Source: Terriglobia bacterium
GTDB taxonomy: Bacteria; Acidobacteriota; Terriglobia; Terriglobales; Acidobacteriaceae
Assembly: GCA_032252755.1 (NCBI GenBank)
Contig: JAVUPY010000059.1
Coordinates: 1 to 64,000 of the forward strand
Direction of reading: 5' to 3'
Length of the DNA: 64,000 bases
In this document: positions 34,049 through 43,940 of the stretch, piece after piece
Layout: each line of letters opens with the position of its first letter
Numbering within the stretch: position 1 is the stretch's first letter
Notes under the pieces: model-generated
Told to the model about the DNA's origin: nothing
Seen by the model: only the letters and a program-made list of their open reading frames with translations
Databases searched by the model: none
Made by a program: the position numbers and the translations under genes

Positions 34049-36283
34049 TTGCCTTCGGAGTCGCCAACCCGTAATGACCGACGCCCGCGGCGGGCTACCC
34101 TGGTTTTACTAGGGCTCGTGATCTTCATTCTCTTTGGGACGATCTTCTCGCAGGCAGCCTTCAATCTCACTTTTTTGAGGCCAGACACCAGTGAGCAAAC
34201 GCTGGTGTTTGCGGCGCTGTCCGCGATCATTTTCCTGTTGCTGGTTGGGTTGAGCTTCGTCCTGGCGCGGAACCTGATCAAGCTTTACCTGGACCGCCAA
34301 AACGTGAAGCAGGGATCCAAGTTCCGCACCAAGATGGTGCTGGGTGCGCTGTTCCTGTCATTCGGGCCGGTCATTGCGATGTTCCTGTTCTCTTACGGGC
34401 TGATGAACCGGTCCATCGATAAGTGGTTCTCGCGTCCTGCGGAAGAGGTTCGCGCACACACCGAGAGTGTAACGAAGCTGCTGAGCGATTACGCCGGAAG
34501 CAACGCCCAGGCAGAAGCTGAGGCTATTGCGGCTTCGCCCGAAGCCGCACGCGCTTACAAGACCGGAAACTTCGGATCGATGCTGGAGGAGTTCCGCCGC
34601 CGTGAACTCACGTTGCAAGGCGGATTCGCGATCGCGCTGATTGACGATCGTGCGGAGGCAACTTACCAGGCTCCGGATTCATGGTATCTGCTGAAGGGCA
34701 AGCTACCGCTGGACGCGCTCGAGAATAAGAGCCCTCTGAATATTTCGATCGACGGCAAGGATTACATGCTGGCGGGAAGCCGCATCGGTGGAAATGGACG
34801 CGTGCTTGTGGCAATGCCCCTCCCCGCGAAGTACTCATCGACGCTGCGCGAACTCGAGCAGAGCGAGCACAAGTACGCAGCACTGCGCAGTGAACAGAAG
34901 CTGATTCGGCAAACCTACCTCCTGGTGTTGCTGCTGCTGACGGTCATCGTGCTGTTTGCGGCAACGTGGTTTGCGCTCTACCTTTCGAAGATGGTCATCC
35001 GGCCGGTATCGGCGCTGGAAGAGGCGACTCAGAAGATCAGTTCAGGGAAACTCGATTACCGGGTTGAGGTCGCGGCCGGCGATGAACTGGCGGAACTAGT
35101 TGCTAGTTTCAACCGGATGGCAGCGGAACTGGAGTCGAACCGAACACAAATCGAGGCGAGTTCTCATGAACTCGAAGACCGGCGCCGCTACATGGAAACC
35201 ATTCTTGAGAGTATTCCCACGGGCGTGGTCTCGCTCGATCCCGGCGGCAACATCACGCACGTGAATACGGCCTTCCGCCGTATGTTTCACCTGGAGAACG
35301 GCGATCCGATACGGAAAGACCTTCTACGTGAGCGTCTTGGTATGGAAGCGGCGCTGGACCTGCGGAGGCTGCTGCGTAAGGCCGACCGCATGGGAACGAC
35401 ACAGACACAGCTCGAAATCCCCAACGGCGCAACCAGCATGAAAGTCGGCATCACGGTTGCGTCGATGAACCTTCGCGTGACGGGGCACGAATCGCGGCTC
35501 GGTTACGTCGTGGTGTTTGAAGACCTGTCGGAGCTGTTGCAGGCACAACGGCAGGCAGCGTGGCGGGAGGTCGCGCGACGCATCGCACACGAAATCAAGA
35601 ATCCACTCACGCCTATTCAACTCTCCGCCGAACGCATTCGCCGCCACCTGGATCGCGGCACGCCGGACGATCAATCGCTAGCGGTGATTCATGGGTGCGC
35701 GGAGACAATCGCGGGCGCCGTAGAAACGGTTCGCAAGCTGGTGGATGAGTTCTCTACCCTGGCGCGCTTCCCGCAATCGAAGCCGCAACCATCCGACCTT
35801 AACGCAATCGTGGAATCGGCGCTGGGAATGTTCGACGGCCGCCTAAACAATTTGCGTGTGCAGAAGGTGTTGTCCGGCGATCTGCCGCCTGTGATGGCTG
35901 ACCCGGAGGCGATCAAGCGTGTGGTCGCTAACCTGGTCGACAACGCCGCGGAAGCGATGCAGGACTCCATGCTTCGCGAACTGACGATTTCGACCTCGTT
36001 GCTCGGCGGCCGCGAAGCCGTCGAGTTGGTCATTGCCGATACCGGACAGGGGCTCACGCCAGAGATCAAAGAACGCCTGTTCCTTCCCTACTTCTCCACA
36101 AAGAGCCGCGGCACCGGCCTCGGACTCTCTATCGTTGCGCGAATAATCGAGGATCACCATGGCAGCATCCGGGCGGAAGAGAACAAACCGGTGGGGGCTC
36201 GATTCATCGTCGAATTGCCAATCGCAGCGGAAGCAGAACGAACCGTCCTTCCGAATGATGTGATTCGGGAAGCCGGAGACTGA
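34049..36283 (+). CDS. NtrY-like membrane sensor histidine kinase
   Basis: The 744-residue kinase begins at a TTG behind CAGGTG. It has three N-terminal helices and an extracytoplasmic domain up to a further helix (LVLLLLTVIVLFAATWFALYL, about 290), then HAMP (YLSKMVIRPVSALEEAT), PAS (ILESIPTGVVSLDPGGNITH), HisKA (WREVARRIAHEIKNPLTPIQ) and HATPase (VDNAAEAMQD, ADTGQGLTPE, GTGLGLSI). That order is NtrY's. A sigma54-type regulator lies 290 bp downstream and is the likely partner. Confidence 0.9.
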   Translation: MPSESPTRNDRRPRRATLVLLGLVIFILFGTIFSQAAFNLTFLRPDTSEQTLVFAALSAIIFLLLVGLSFVLARNLIKLYLDRQNVKQGSKFRTKMVLGALFLSFGPVIAMFLFSYGLMNRSIDKWFSRPAEEVRAHTESVTKLLSDYAGSNAQAEAEAIAASPEAARAYKTGNFGSMLEEFRRRELTLQGGFAIALIDDRAEATYQAPDSWYLLKGKLPLDALENKSPLNISIDGKDYMLAGSRIGGNGRVLVAMPLPAKYSSTLRELEQSEHKYAALRSEQKLIRQTYLLVLLLLTVIVLFAATWFALYLSKMVIRPVSALEEATQKISSGKLDYRVEVAAGDELAELVASFNRMAAELESNRTQIEASSHELEDRRRYMETILESIPTGVVSLDPGGNITHVNTAFRRMFHLENGDPIRKDLLRERLGMEAALDLRRLLRKADRMGTTQTQLEIPNGATSMKVGITVASMNLRVTGHESRLGYVVVFEDLSELLQAQRQAAWREVARRIAHEIKNPLTPIQLSAERIRRHLDRGTPDDQSLAVIHGCAETIAGAVETVRKLVDEFSTLARFPQSKPQPSDLNAIVESALGMFDGRLNNLRVQKVLSGDLPPVMADPEAIKRVVANLVDNAAEAMQDSMLRELTISTSLLGGREAVELVIADTGQGLTPEIKERLFLPYFSTKSRGTGLGLSIVARIIEDHHGSIRAEENKPVGARFIVELPIAAEAERTVLPNDVIREAGD

Positions 36284-36320
36284 TCCCTCAAATCCCAACG
36301 AATTCAGGGGACAGCTGTCT

Positions 36321-36503
36321 ATGCGGTTACTGGTTGACGAGAAGGGTCTCGTGAGTGATGTCCTGCTCGTTCGCTCGCTGGAACCGAACCTGAATTACAA
36401 CGGCGCTGTAGCGGTCCGCAGTTGGCGTTTTCAACCGGCAACTTTTCAGGGGAAACTCATTCCTGCCGCTTTACACGTCGAAGTCAATTTTCGCCTGTAC
36501 TGA
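36321..36503 (+). CDS. Orphan TonB C-terminal-like domain (possibly a remnant)
   Basis: The 60-residue frame MRLLVDEKGLVSDVLLVRSL ... AVRSWRFQPATFQGKLIPAA ... VEVNFRLY matches the C-terminal domain of energy-transducing TonB proteins, which touches outer-membrane receptors. The frame is open upstream (EFRGQLS) and overlaps the kinase end, but there is no membrane anchor or Pro-rich linker. It may be a fragment, or a small standalone domain with an unusual start. It lies between the sensor kinase and its regulator. Confidence 0.55.
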   Translation: MRLLVDEKGLVSDVLLVRSLEPNLNYNGAVAVRSWRFQPATFQGKLIPAALHVEVNFRLY

Positions 36504-36572
36504 TCCGCAGCGAAGCCAGCCCGCAGCATGGGTGTCCAAAAAGCCACACTTCCTGTTAAATTAGACACATCC

Positions 36573-37925
36573 ATGTATCACATTCTGGTGGTTGATGACG
36601 AGATCGGCATTCGCCAGTCACTGAGCGGCGTACTTGAAGACGACGGTTACAAGGCCTCCGCCGCCGAGAGCGCTGAAGAATGCCTGGAACTTCTGCGTAA
36701 AACCCACTACGACGTGGTGTTACTCGACATCTGGCTGCCCGGGATCGACGGGCTCGAGGCGCTGGAGAAGATCAAGGACTTCGACGATCCGCCCGAGGTG
36801 GTCATGATCTCCGGCCACGGGTCAATCGAGTCTGCCGTGCGTGCTACCAAACTGGGCGCCTACGATTTTCTCGAAAAGCCCCTGTCGATCGACAAGACAT
36901 TAATCGTCGTAAAGAACGCCGCCGAGGCTCGCCGCCTGCGTTCCGAGAACAATGAACTAAAGCGCCAGATGCTCTCGAAGAGCGTAATCGTCGGCGACAG
37001 CGTCCCCATGAAAGCCCTGCGCCAGCAGATCGGCCTGATGGCGCCAACCAACGCGCGTGTGCTCATCTATGGCGAGTCAGGCACCGGCAAAGAACTCGTG
37101 GCGCGGGCCATCCACGCGCAGAGCTTGCGCAAGGATGAAATGTTCGTCGAGGTAAACTGTGCCGCCATCCCCGAGGACCTGATCGAGAGTGAACTGTTTG
37201 GCCACCGTCGGGGCGCTTTTCCCGGGGCCAACAGCGACAAGGATGGAAAATTCCAGAAAGGTGACGGCGGCTCACTGTTCCTCGACGAAGTGGGCGACAT
37301 GAGTTTGAAGACGCAGTCGAAGGTGCTGCGTACCCTGGACGAGGGGCGATTCATTCCGGTTGGGCTGGAAGAACCGATCACGGTTGATGCCCGAGTAATT
37401 GCAGCGACGAACAAAGACCTGGAAGACGAGATTTCAAAGGGCAATTTCCGCGAAGATCTTTTTTATCGTCTGAACGTAGTTCCCTTCTTTGTGCCGGCGT
37501 TACGGGAGCGCAAGGAAGACATCCCTCAACTGGTGCGCTATTTCCTGAAGGACATTTCAGCGGCGTACAGCAGGCGAGGCAAAGAGATCACCGACGACGC
37601 CGTGGACACGCTGATGCGCTACTCGTGGCCAGGCAATGTGCGCGAGCTTCGCAACGTCATCGAGCGCGTGGTCATCATGAACCCAACCGTGCACAAGATC
37701 GACCGCAAGCACCTGCCGCCGCTGGTCTATCGCGACGGCTCGCGACGGGCGCTGGGCGAGTTCTCGACGCTGCACCAGGCGAGAGCGGCGTATGAACGCG
37801 ATTACATTCTGAAAAAACTCGACGAGAACCACGGCAACGTCAGTCGGACGGCAGAGGTACTGGGACTCGAACGAAGCCACATGTATCGGAAGATGAAAGC
37901 CTTGGGGATTGCGGTGAAGGAGTGA
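36573..37925 (+). CDS. NtrC/NtrX-family regulator with GAFPGA in place of GAFTGA
   Basis: From ATG 36573 (MYHILVVDDEIGIRQ) the product is 450 residues; an in-frame ATG at 36528 would add 15. It has a receiver with Asp52 (LLDIWLPGID), an AAA+ domain with Walker A YGESGTGKE and FLDEVGDMSLKTQ, and a Fis HTH (NVSRTAEVLGLERSHMYRKM). The sigma54-contact loop reads GAFPGA (37212-37229), Pro217 replacing the key Thr. It is the presumptive partner of the NtrY-like kinase. Confidence 0.9.
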   Translation: MYHILVVDDEIGIRQSLSGVLEDDGYKASAAESAEECLELLRKTHYDVVLLDIWLPGIDGLEALEKIKDFDDPPEVVMISGHGSIESAVRATKLGAYDFLEKPLSIDKTLIVVKNAAEARRLRSENNELKRQMLSKSVIVGDSVPMKALRQQIGLMAPTNARVLIYGESGTGKELVARAIHAQSLRKDEMFVEVNCAAIPEDLIESELFGHRRGAFPGANSDKDGKFQKGDGGSLFLDEVGDMSLKTQSKVLRTLDEGRFIPVGLEEPITVDARVIAATNKDLEDEISKGNFREDLFYRLNVVPFFVPALRERKEDIPQLVRYFLKDISAAYSRRGKEITDDAVDTLMRYSWPGNVRELRNVIERVVIMNPTVHKIDRKHLPPLVYRDGSRRALGEFSTLHQARAAYERDYILKKLDENHGNVSRTAEVLGLERSHMYRKMKALGIAVKE

Positions 37926-37968
37926 CGCTGAGTAGAAACTCTGGAGCCGATGATTCTGTACTTGGTAT

Positions 37969-37993
37969 TGGTACTCGGTGCTCGGTACTCGGC
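37969..37993. repeat. Short TACTCGG direct repeats (family D-like)
   Basis: GGTATTGGTACTCGGTGCTC followed by GGTACTCGG is built of near-identical short units, reminiscent of family D arms, in the gap between the convergent regulator and era genes. No second arm is seen. Confidence 0.4.
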
Positions 37994-37998
37994 CCGCG

Positions 37999-38937
37999 TT
38001 ACTTGGTAGTATTTCTCGTTAGTCCTTCCAACTGCCTCCGCCAATCCATTGTCTCTTCGACTGCCCTCGCCGATCCGCGCCAGCCTTCGCGCACTTTGAC
38101 AAACAGTTCGAGAAAGACTTTCTTGGCCAGGAATCTTTCGATCTCCAGGCGGGCGCGGGTACCTATGTGCTTGAGCATGGCGCCCTGTTTGCCGATGATG
38201 ATGCCCTTCTGACCCTCGCGCTCGACGCAGATGGCGGCGGCAATCTTCACCAGCTTCGGCGTGTCTTCAAATTGTTCGACGATGACTCCGGTTGCGTAGG
38301 GAACTTCCTCCTTCGTATTGATCAGTATTTGCTCGCGAATAAGTTCAGCGACAACGAAGCGCTCGGGTTGATCGGTGACCTGTTCTTCCGAAAAATACTT
38401 CGGCCCTTCTGGGAGCGCGTTCACGACTGAGGTCAGCAGGGCGTCGAGGCCCTGCTTCTTTTCCGCAGAAATTGGAATCACCTCATCGAAACTGTGCAAT
38501 TTCGAATACTGCTCGATCATCGGCAGCAGCTTGCCTTTCTCGATCAGGTCGATTTTGTTCAGGACGAGGAATGTTTTCGTGTTCGTGCGCTTCACCAGTT
38601 CGAGAACGAATTCGTCGCCGGTGCCGAATCTCTGCGAGACATCGATCATCAGGAGCAGAAGATCGCAGCCGACCAGCGCGTCCTCCACTTCCTTCATCAT
38701 GCGCTTGTTCAGGGCGTCGGTTGGCTTGTGAACGCCGGGAGTATCGACGAAAACGATCTGACCCGGCTGACGTCTTCCCTGTTTTTTCACGTTGACGATG
38801 CCGGTGATGCGGTTACGCGTCGTTTGCGGCTTATGCGTGACGATGGCAAGTTTTTCGCCAACGACGGCATTGAGCAGCGTCGACTTGCCCGCGTTAGGGC
38901 GACCGATGATGGAGACGAAGCCGGATCGAAAGGACAT
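37999..38937 (-). CDS. era: GTPase Era
   Basis: The 312-residue GTPase binds 16S rRNA and assists 30S maturation. The ATG at 38937 gives MSFRSGFVSIIGRPNAGKST; a 90-residue upstream extension is not conserved. G motifs are GRPNAGKS, DTPGVHKP and NKID, and a C-terminal KH domain contains GQKGIIIGKQGAMLKHIG. It ends the phoH-ybeY-CorC-era run. Confidence 0.97.
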   Translation of the reverse strand: MSFRSGFVSIIGRPNAGKSTLLNAVVGEKLAIVTHKPQTTRNRITGIVNVKKQGRRQPGQIVFVDTPGVHKPTDALNKRMMKEVEDALVGCDLLLLMIDVSQRFGTGDEFVLELVKRTNTKTFLVLNKIDLIEKGKLLPMIEQYSKLHSFDEVIPISAEKKQGLDALLTSVVNALPEGPKYFSEEQVTDQPERFVVAELIREQILINTKEEVPYATGVIVEQFEDTPKLVKIAAAICVEREGQKGIIIGKQGAMLKHIGTRARLEIERFLAKKVFLELFVKVREGWRGSARAVEETMDWRRQLEGLTRNTTK

Positions 38938-39002
38938 AAGAGGCGTTTTCCCACATTTCTTAAAGACGGTAGATATGGGGCGCGGAGACTCCAAGAAAGA
39001 TA

Positions 39003-40301
39003 TTATCGCGTCTCGTGCTGGCCTGGGGGATTTGGCGGCTGATGCACAGCTTCCGGGTCTGTAACCGAGATGCGGATGCGCTCGACGCGTCTCTGCGTCG
39101 ACTGGAGGACTTCGAAACGCAGGCCCTCGATTTCGACTACTTCGCCCGGCGAGGGGATGTGTCCGGCGAACTCGGTAACAAGACCGCCAACCGTCGTCGC
39201 CTCCCAATCACCGCGGCGCACGCCAAAGAGTTTATCCAGCCGATCCACATCCACCCTGCCATTTACGATGTAAGACTGATCCTTTTCGCGCACTACGTCG
39301 CGCGCTTCGTCCTCGTCGCGCAGTTCGCCAACAATTTCTTCGACCAGGTCCTCAATCGTGACCAGGCCCGCCACTCCGCCGTATTCGTCTATAACGACGG
39401 CCATGCGGACGTTCTCGCGCTGCATCTCGCGGAGCAATTCGCCGCCGCGCTTGGTTTCCGGAACGAAGTGCACCTCGCGAGACATCAGTTCACCGACGCG
39501 GCGGGTGTGGGCCTCGGTATCGGGCACCTGCAATACATCATGGGAAAAAATGATACCGACGATGTTGTCGATGGAGTTTTCGTATACGGGAATCCGGCTG
39601 TAGCCGTGGTCGCGCAAAAGGTCGGTGAATTCCGCAATGGTAGTTTCGGCCGGCACGGCGATGATATTCGGACGCGGTGTCATCACCTCTCGCACCATCT
39701 TGTCGCCGAACTCAATGACGGAGTGGATAAGGTCTCGATCGCTCTCTTCGATGATGCCCTCGTCCTGACCAGCCTCGATAAGAGCATCGACGGCTTCGGA
39801 CGGATGCTCGGGCTGCTCATCGGCATGCTCGCGGGTGAGCGAGACTACCGATTGCAGAAAGCCGAGAACCAGGGTCAGCGGCATGCAAAGGTAGATCAGC
39901 ACCATGAGCAACGGGACAAATTTCCCGAGCCACTGGCCACGCGTACGTGCGAAAAGAACGTAGGGGATGAATCGCTGGAAGATCAGGATGACAACGATCA
40001 TCAGCACGGCGGTTTCGCCGAGTTCAGGCAGTTGCCAGCGGCCGTAGGTGCGTTCGATGCCGTAGGCAACGAGCAATGTCTGGGCGGTGATCGTAATCTG
40101 TTCGAGCACCGCCATCGACAGCGATGCGCGCTGGCGGCTGACTTTCAGGCGGGGTTCAGTATGCTGCTCGAAGTACTCGATGTTCTCCTGGAACTCGCGC
40201 GAGAGGAACTTGCCGGCCTCGGTGTAGATGCGAGAGGTGTACGCCACCAGCATTAGAACGAAGAGCAGAACGATGAAAATGCCAATGATCGCGCCTGTCA
40301 T
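39003..40301 (-). CDS. CNNM/CorC-type CBS-domain membrane protein
   Basis: The 432-residue protein has an N-terminal membrane region (helices near 5-25, 90-110 and 130-150), two CBS domains (VREVMTPRPNIIAVPAET to VTIEDLVEEIVGEL) and a CorC-type C-terminal domain (GGLVTEFAGHIPSPGEVVEI). The ATG overlaps the ybeY stop by four bases, so translation is coupled. It is likely involved in divalent cation homeostasis. The final Pro/His tail is not conserved. Confidence 0.9.
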   Translation of the reverse strand: MTGAIIGIFIVLLFVLMLVAYTSRIYTEAGKFLSREFQENIEYFEQHTEPRLKVSRQRASLSMAVLEQITITAQTLLVAYGIERTYGRWQLPELGETAVLMIVVILIFQRFIPYVLFARTRGQWLGKFVPLLMVLIYLCMPLTLVLGFLQSVVSLTREHADEQPEHPSEAVDALIEAGQDEGIIEESDRDLIHSVIEFGDKMVREVMTPRPNIIAVPAETTIAEFTDLLRDHGYSRIPVYENSIDNIVGIIFSHDVLQVPDTEAHTRRVGELMSREVHFVPETKRGGELLREMQRENVRMAVVIDEYGGVAGLVTIEDLVEEIVGELRDEDEARDVVREKDQSYIVNGRVDVDRLDKLFGVRRGDWEATTVGGLVTEFAGHIPSPGEVVEIEGLRFEVLQSTQRRVERIRISVTDPEAVHQPPNPPGQHETR

Positions 40302-40771
40302 TTCCGTTCGCCTCTCCTCGGGCTGTACGTCCCAGTTCCATTCACGCGTTCGATCAACCCCAGGGGCAATTGCAACTGCCGTCGCAGGCGTGCTTCTTTA
40401 CGCGCCATCTCGCCGTTGTCAGTCTCGTGATCGAAGCCGGCGAGGTGAAGTATCCCGTGAAGAACGAGAATTTTCAATTCGGTGAGCGTTCCGTGGCCGA
40501 GTTCCCGGCCGTTAGCGCGGGCAATATCGGCGGAGATCGCAATGTCTCCGGCGATGCCGCCGGCCTCGGACGGGAAGGAAATTACGTCGGTTGGCTTGTT
40601 CTTGTTGCGGAACTCGCGGTTGAGCTTCCGTATCTCGCGATTTCCCGTCACCAGCACCGTGAGTTCGCCGCGCAGCTTTGCAGCCCTTTGTGCTTGCGCA
40701 GCAAAGCGCGTGAGGGCGGTGGCGCTAACGTCTTTCACAGGTTTTCTCAGGATGACCAATTTCGTATTCAT
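40298..40771 (-). CDS. ybeY: Endoribonuclease YbeY (rRNA maturation factor)
   Basis: The 157-residue metalloprotein acts in 16S rRNA 3'-end processing and ribosome quality control. The zinc site HGILHLAGFDHE carries all three histidines, and FRNKNKPTDVISFP is the other signature. The ATG at 40771 (MNTKLVILRK) is preferred to one 30 bases upstream. It sits between phoH and the CorC-like gene as in many bacteria. Confidence 0.95.
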   Translation of the reverse strand: MNTKLVILRKPVKDVSATALTRFAAQAQRAAKLRGELTVLVTGNREIRKLNREFRNKNKPTDVISFPSEAGGIAGDIAISADIARANGRELGHGTLTELKILVLHGILHLAGFDHETDNGEMARKEARLRRQLQLPLGLIERVNGTGTYSPRRGERK

Positions 40772-40825
40772 AAGCAAAAGGAGGGCAACCGATACGGCCA
40801 CCCTCCCTCGCCTTGAGTTCCTATT

Positions 40826-41911
<1,086 letters not shown>

Positions 41912-42243
41912 TCAGAGTTGGGCGTCACCCCTTTGCGCCCCCTGGGCGCGTGGACTTTCCCCGGAGTTCCTCTGGTCCGGAGACGAAATTAAGTTGGCAG
42001 CACGATTGGTACGGCGGGTCGGAGTCGAACGGATTGTGAGAGTTCGTCGCGTCGAACGCTCCCATCGAGGCTGAGAGTAGCCCGATTTTCGGAACGGAGT
42101 CAACTGAAAGCGAAACCAAATCCTGAACTGGCCCCCAACTGAGTACCCCGCCCCGATTACGGCCCGGGGAATTCCCGGGTACTCCAGTTGTTTAGATGGC
42201 AAAACCGGCAACAAGGAAGCGAAAAAGCAGAGAAGCCGTTCCA
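41912..42243. other. Gene-free spacer with a large palindrome
   Basis: The divergent spacer between phoH and rpsT holds no supported gene. At 42136-42190 CAACTGAGTACCC is inverted as GGGTACTCCAGTTG around a GC-rich core with GGCCCGGGG. It could be an extended hairpin or a binding site; no family was recognised. Confidence 0.5.
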
Positions 42244-42273
42244 TTGCCAGAACTCTCATCTTTCCAGTAGAAT
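42244..42273 (+). promoter_or_regulatory. Putative sigma70 promoter of rpsT
   Basis: TTGCCA (42244-42249) and TAGAAT (42268-42273) are separated by 18 bp and lie about 55 bases before the rpsT ATG. Both boxes are two mismatches or fewer from consensus. Confidence 0.55.
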
Positions 42274-42326
42274 AGATGTTTCGGCACTACTCCAGAGATC
42301 TTCTCTAGAAGGACAGAACCTCAGTT

Positions 42327-42599
42327 ATGGCTAATCATTTCTCGGCGCTGAAGCGCGCCCGGCAGACGGAAAAGAAAACCACGGTGAACCGTGCCAGCAG
42401 CTCCCGCCTGCGCACTCAGCTGCGCAAGCTCCGTACCGCACTGACCTCGAGCGACCAGTCGCAGACACAGACTGTCTACCGCGAAACCGTTTCTCTCATC
42501 GACCAGAGCGTCAAGAAGGGCGTCATTCACAAGAACACCGGGTCGCGCTATAAATCCCGTCTTGCCGCGCGCGTGAAGGCGGCTGCAACCGCGAAGTAA
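42327..42599 (+). CDS. rpsT: 30S ribosomal protein S20
   Basis: The 90-residue basic helical protein binds 16S rRNA early in assembly. [20 protein letters not shown] and [20 protein letters not shown] are the family start and end. It is preceded by GAAGGACAGAACC and a promoter-like sequence, and followed by its own terminator, so it is monocistronic. Confidence 0.97.
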   Translation: MANHFSALKRARQTEKKTTVNRASSSRLRTQLRKLRTALTSSDQSQTQTVYRETVSLIDQSVKKGVIHKNTGSRYKSRLAARVKAAATAK

Positions 42600-42622
42600 A
42601 ATCGAGTTCCCGATTTCTCCAA

Positions 42623-42648
42623 CGACAGGTCTCGCGGCCTGTCGTTTT
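42623..42648 (+). terminator. Intrinsic terminator after rpsT
   Basis: CGACAGG and CCTGTCG form a stem around TCTCGCGG, directly followed by TTTTGCTTT, 24 bases after the rpsT stop. Confidence 0.85.
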
Positions 42649-42833
42649 GCTTTCGGAGTCAATTCGGAGTAGGATTTGCGAATTTTCCGAGTCGTTCGCC
42701 CGGTCGCCGCACCACCGAGAAACGAGCGCTCGAATTCGACCAGCAATTGTCACGTCTTGTAATTTTAGGCATCTTGGATCCGCTGTTCGGAATCGTCTTA
42801 GCTACAATCACCGTTCTTGAAAGGGGACTCGCC

Positions 42834-43907
42834 ATGCATCGACCCCGGCTCATTACCTTGCTGGTTGTTGCTATGCTTACTACCGCTGCACTCGGACAGA
42901 CAAGACGTCCGCCCTCTGGTAATCCCGGTGGCTCCAATCCCGGGAACGCTCCCAACAATCCGACCAGACCCACGATGGACATCCCCGGCATGTCTACGAC
43001 GCCACGCGTGGTTCGGTTGGAGGTGCAGCTCACAAGCGATGGTGCGCGGCCCCTCCCGGTGCAGGCCCTTGTGCAGGTCAGCGAAATGAGTGGTGGGATA
43101 GTCCAGGAGAACTACACCGACATGGATGGAAGGGTGACCATGTCCATTCCGCCTGGCAATAGCTACGAGATCCGGGTGAGCGGCCCGGGGATTGAAACCA
43201 CGCAGCAGGAATTCGAACTCTTTCAAGGGGAAAGCTTCCATCACCAGCCGGTCACGGTGAAACTGACCGCTGACGCGAAAGCCAATTTGCCGGGCGGGAT
43301 GGTTTCTGCCTCTATGCTGAATGTGCCCGTGAAGGCCCGTCGCGAGTACGACAAAGGTATGCAGTTGATGCAGAAGCAGAAGTGGGCCGATGCAAAGAAA
43401 CACATGGAGAAAGCGACCCAGGAGTATCCGAATTTTGATTGGGCATTCAACAACATTGGTGTGATCGACATGCGCCTCAACGACGTGCCCGGTGCACGCC
43501 AGGCATTTACGCGTGCAGTCGCCCTCAACCATAAGAACGCGGACGCCGAGCGGAATCTCGCCCGTCTCAAACTCCAGGACAACGACTATGAGGGCGCCAA
43601 GACTTTGCTGAAGGAATCCCTGGCTGTAAAACCCGATGATCCGAACGCGTTAGGGCTCCTGTCCTTCGCCGAACTGAAAACGAACGAACCCGATCAGGCA
43701 CTCGCAGATGCGGAAAAGGTGCACCGCGACGGGCATGACACCTTTCCACTGGCGCATTTGGTCGCTGGGACTGTTCTGGAGTCTAAGGGCAATCTGCCCG
43801 GGGCGCGGAAAGAGTACGAAAGTTATCTGAAGGAAGCACCAGATACTCCGCAAGCGAAGGCGGCGAAGGATGGACTGGCGCGAATCGAGGCGCAGGCGAA
43901 GAAGTGA
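42834..43907 (+). CDS. Secreted TPR protein with a carboxypeptidase-regulatory-like domain
   Basis: The 357-residue product starts at ATG 42834 behind GAAAGGGGA with the signal MHRPRLITLLVVAMLTTAAL ending near GQT. After a Pro/Gly/Asn-rich segment comes a beta-sandwich (VRLEVQLTSDGARPLPVQAL ... YTDMDGRVTMSIPPGNSYEI), then at least four TPR units from about residue 180 (KGMQLMQKQKWADAKKHMEK, WAFNNIGVIDMRLNDVPGAR, ADAERNLARLKLQDNDYEGA). It is probably periplasmic or outer-membrane associated with a scaffolding role. Its neighbours do not reveal the partner. Confidence 0.82.
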   Translation: MHRPRLITLLVVAMLTTAALGQTRRPPSGNPGGSNPGNAPNNPTRPTMDIPGMSTTPRVVRLEVQLTSDGARPLPVQALVQVSEMSGGIVQENYTDMDGRVTMSIPPGNSYEIRVSGPGIETTQQEFELFQGESFHHQPVTVKLTADAKANLPGGMVSASMLNVPVKARREYDKGMQLMQKQKWADAKKHMEKATQEYPNFDWAFNNIGVIDMRLNDVPGARQAFTRAVALNHKNADAERNLARLKLQDNDYEGAKTLLKESLAVKPDDPNALGLLSFAELKTNEPDQALADAEKVHRDGHDTFPLAHLVAGTVLESKGNLPGARKEYESYLKEAPDTPQAKAAKDGLARIEAQAKK

Positions 43908-43940
43908 GAATTCCTGGGGCAGAATGCAGGGAATTAGATG

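Noticed and set aside
39015-40256. 413-residue plus-strand frame opposite the CorC-like gene
   Set aside because: Codon-position shadow of a well-supported minus-strand gene coupled to ybeY.
41912-42259. 115-residue minus frame upstream of phoH
   Set aside because: Low-complexity, overlaps the palindrome at 42136-42190 and the rpsT promoter; no ribosome site.
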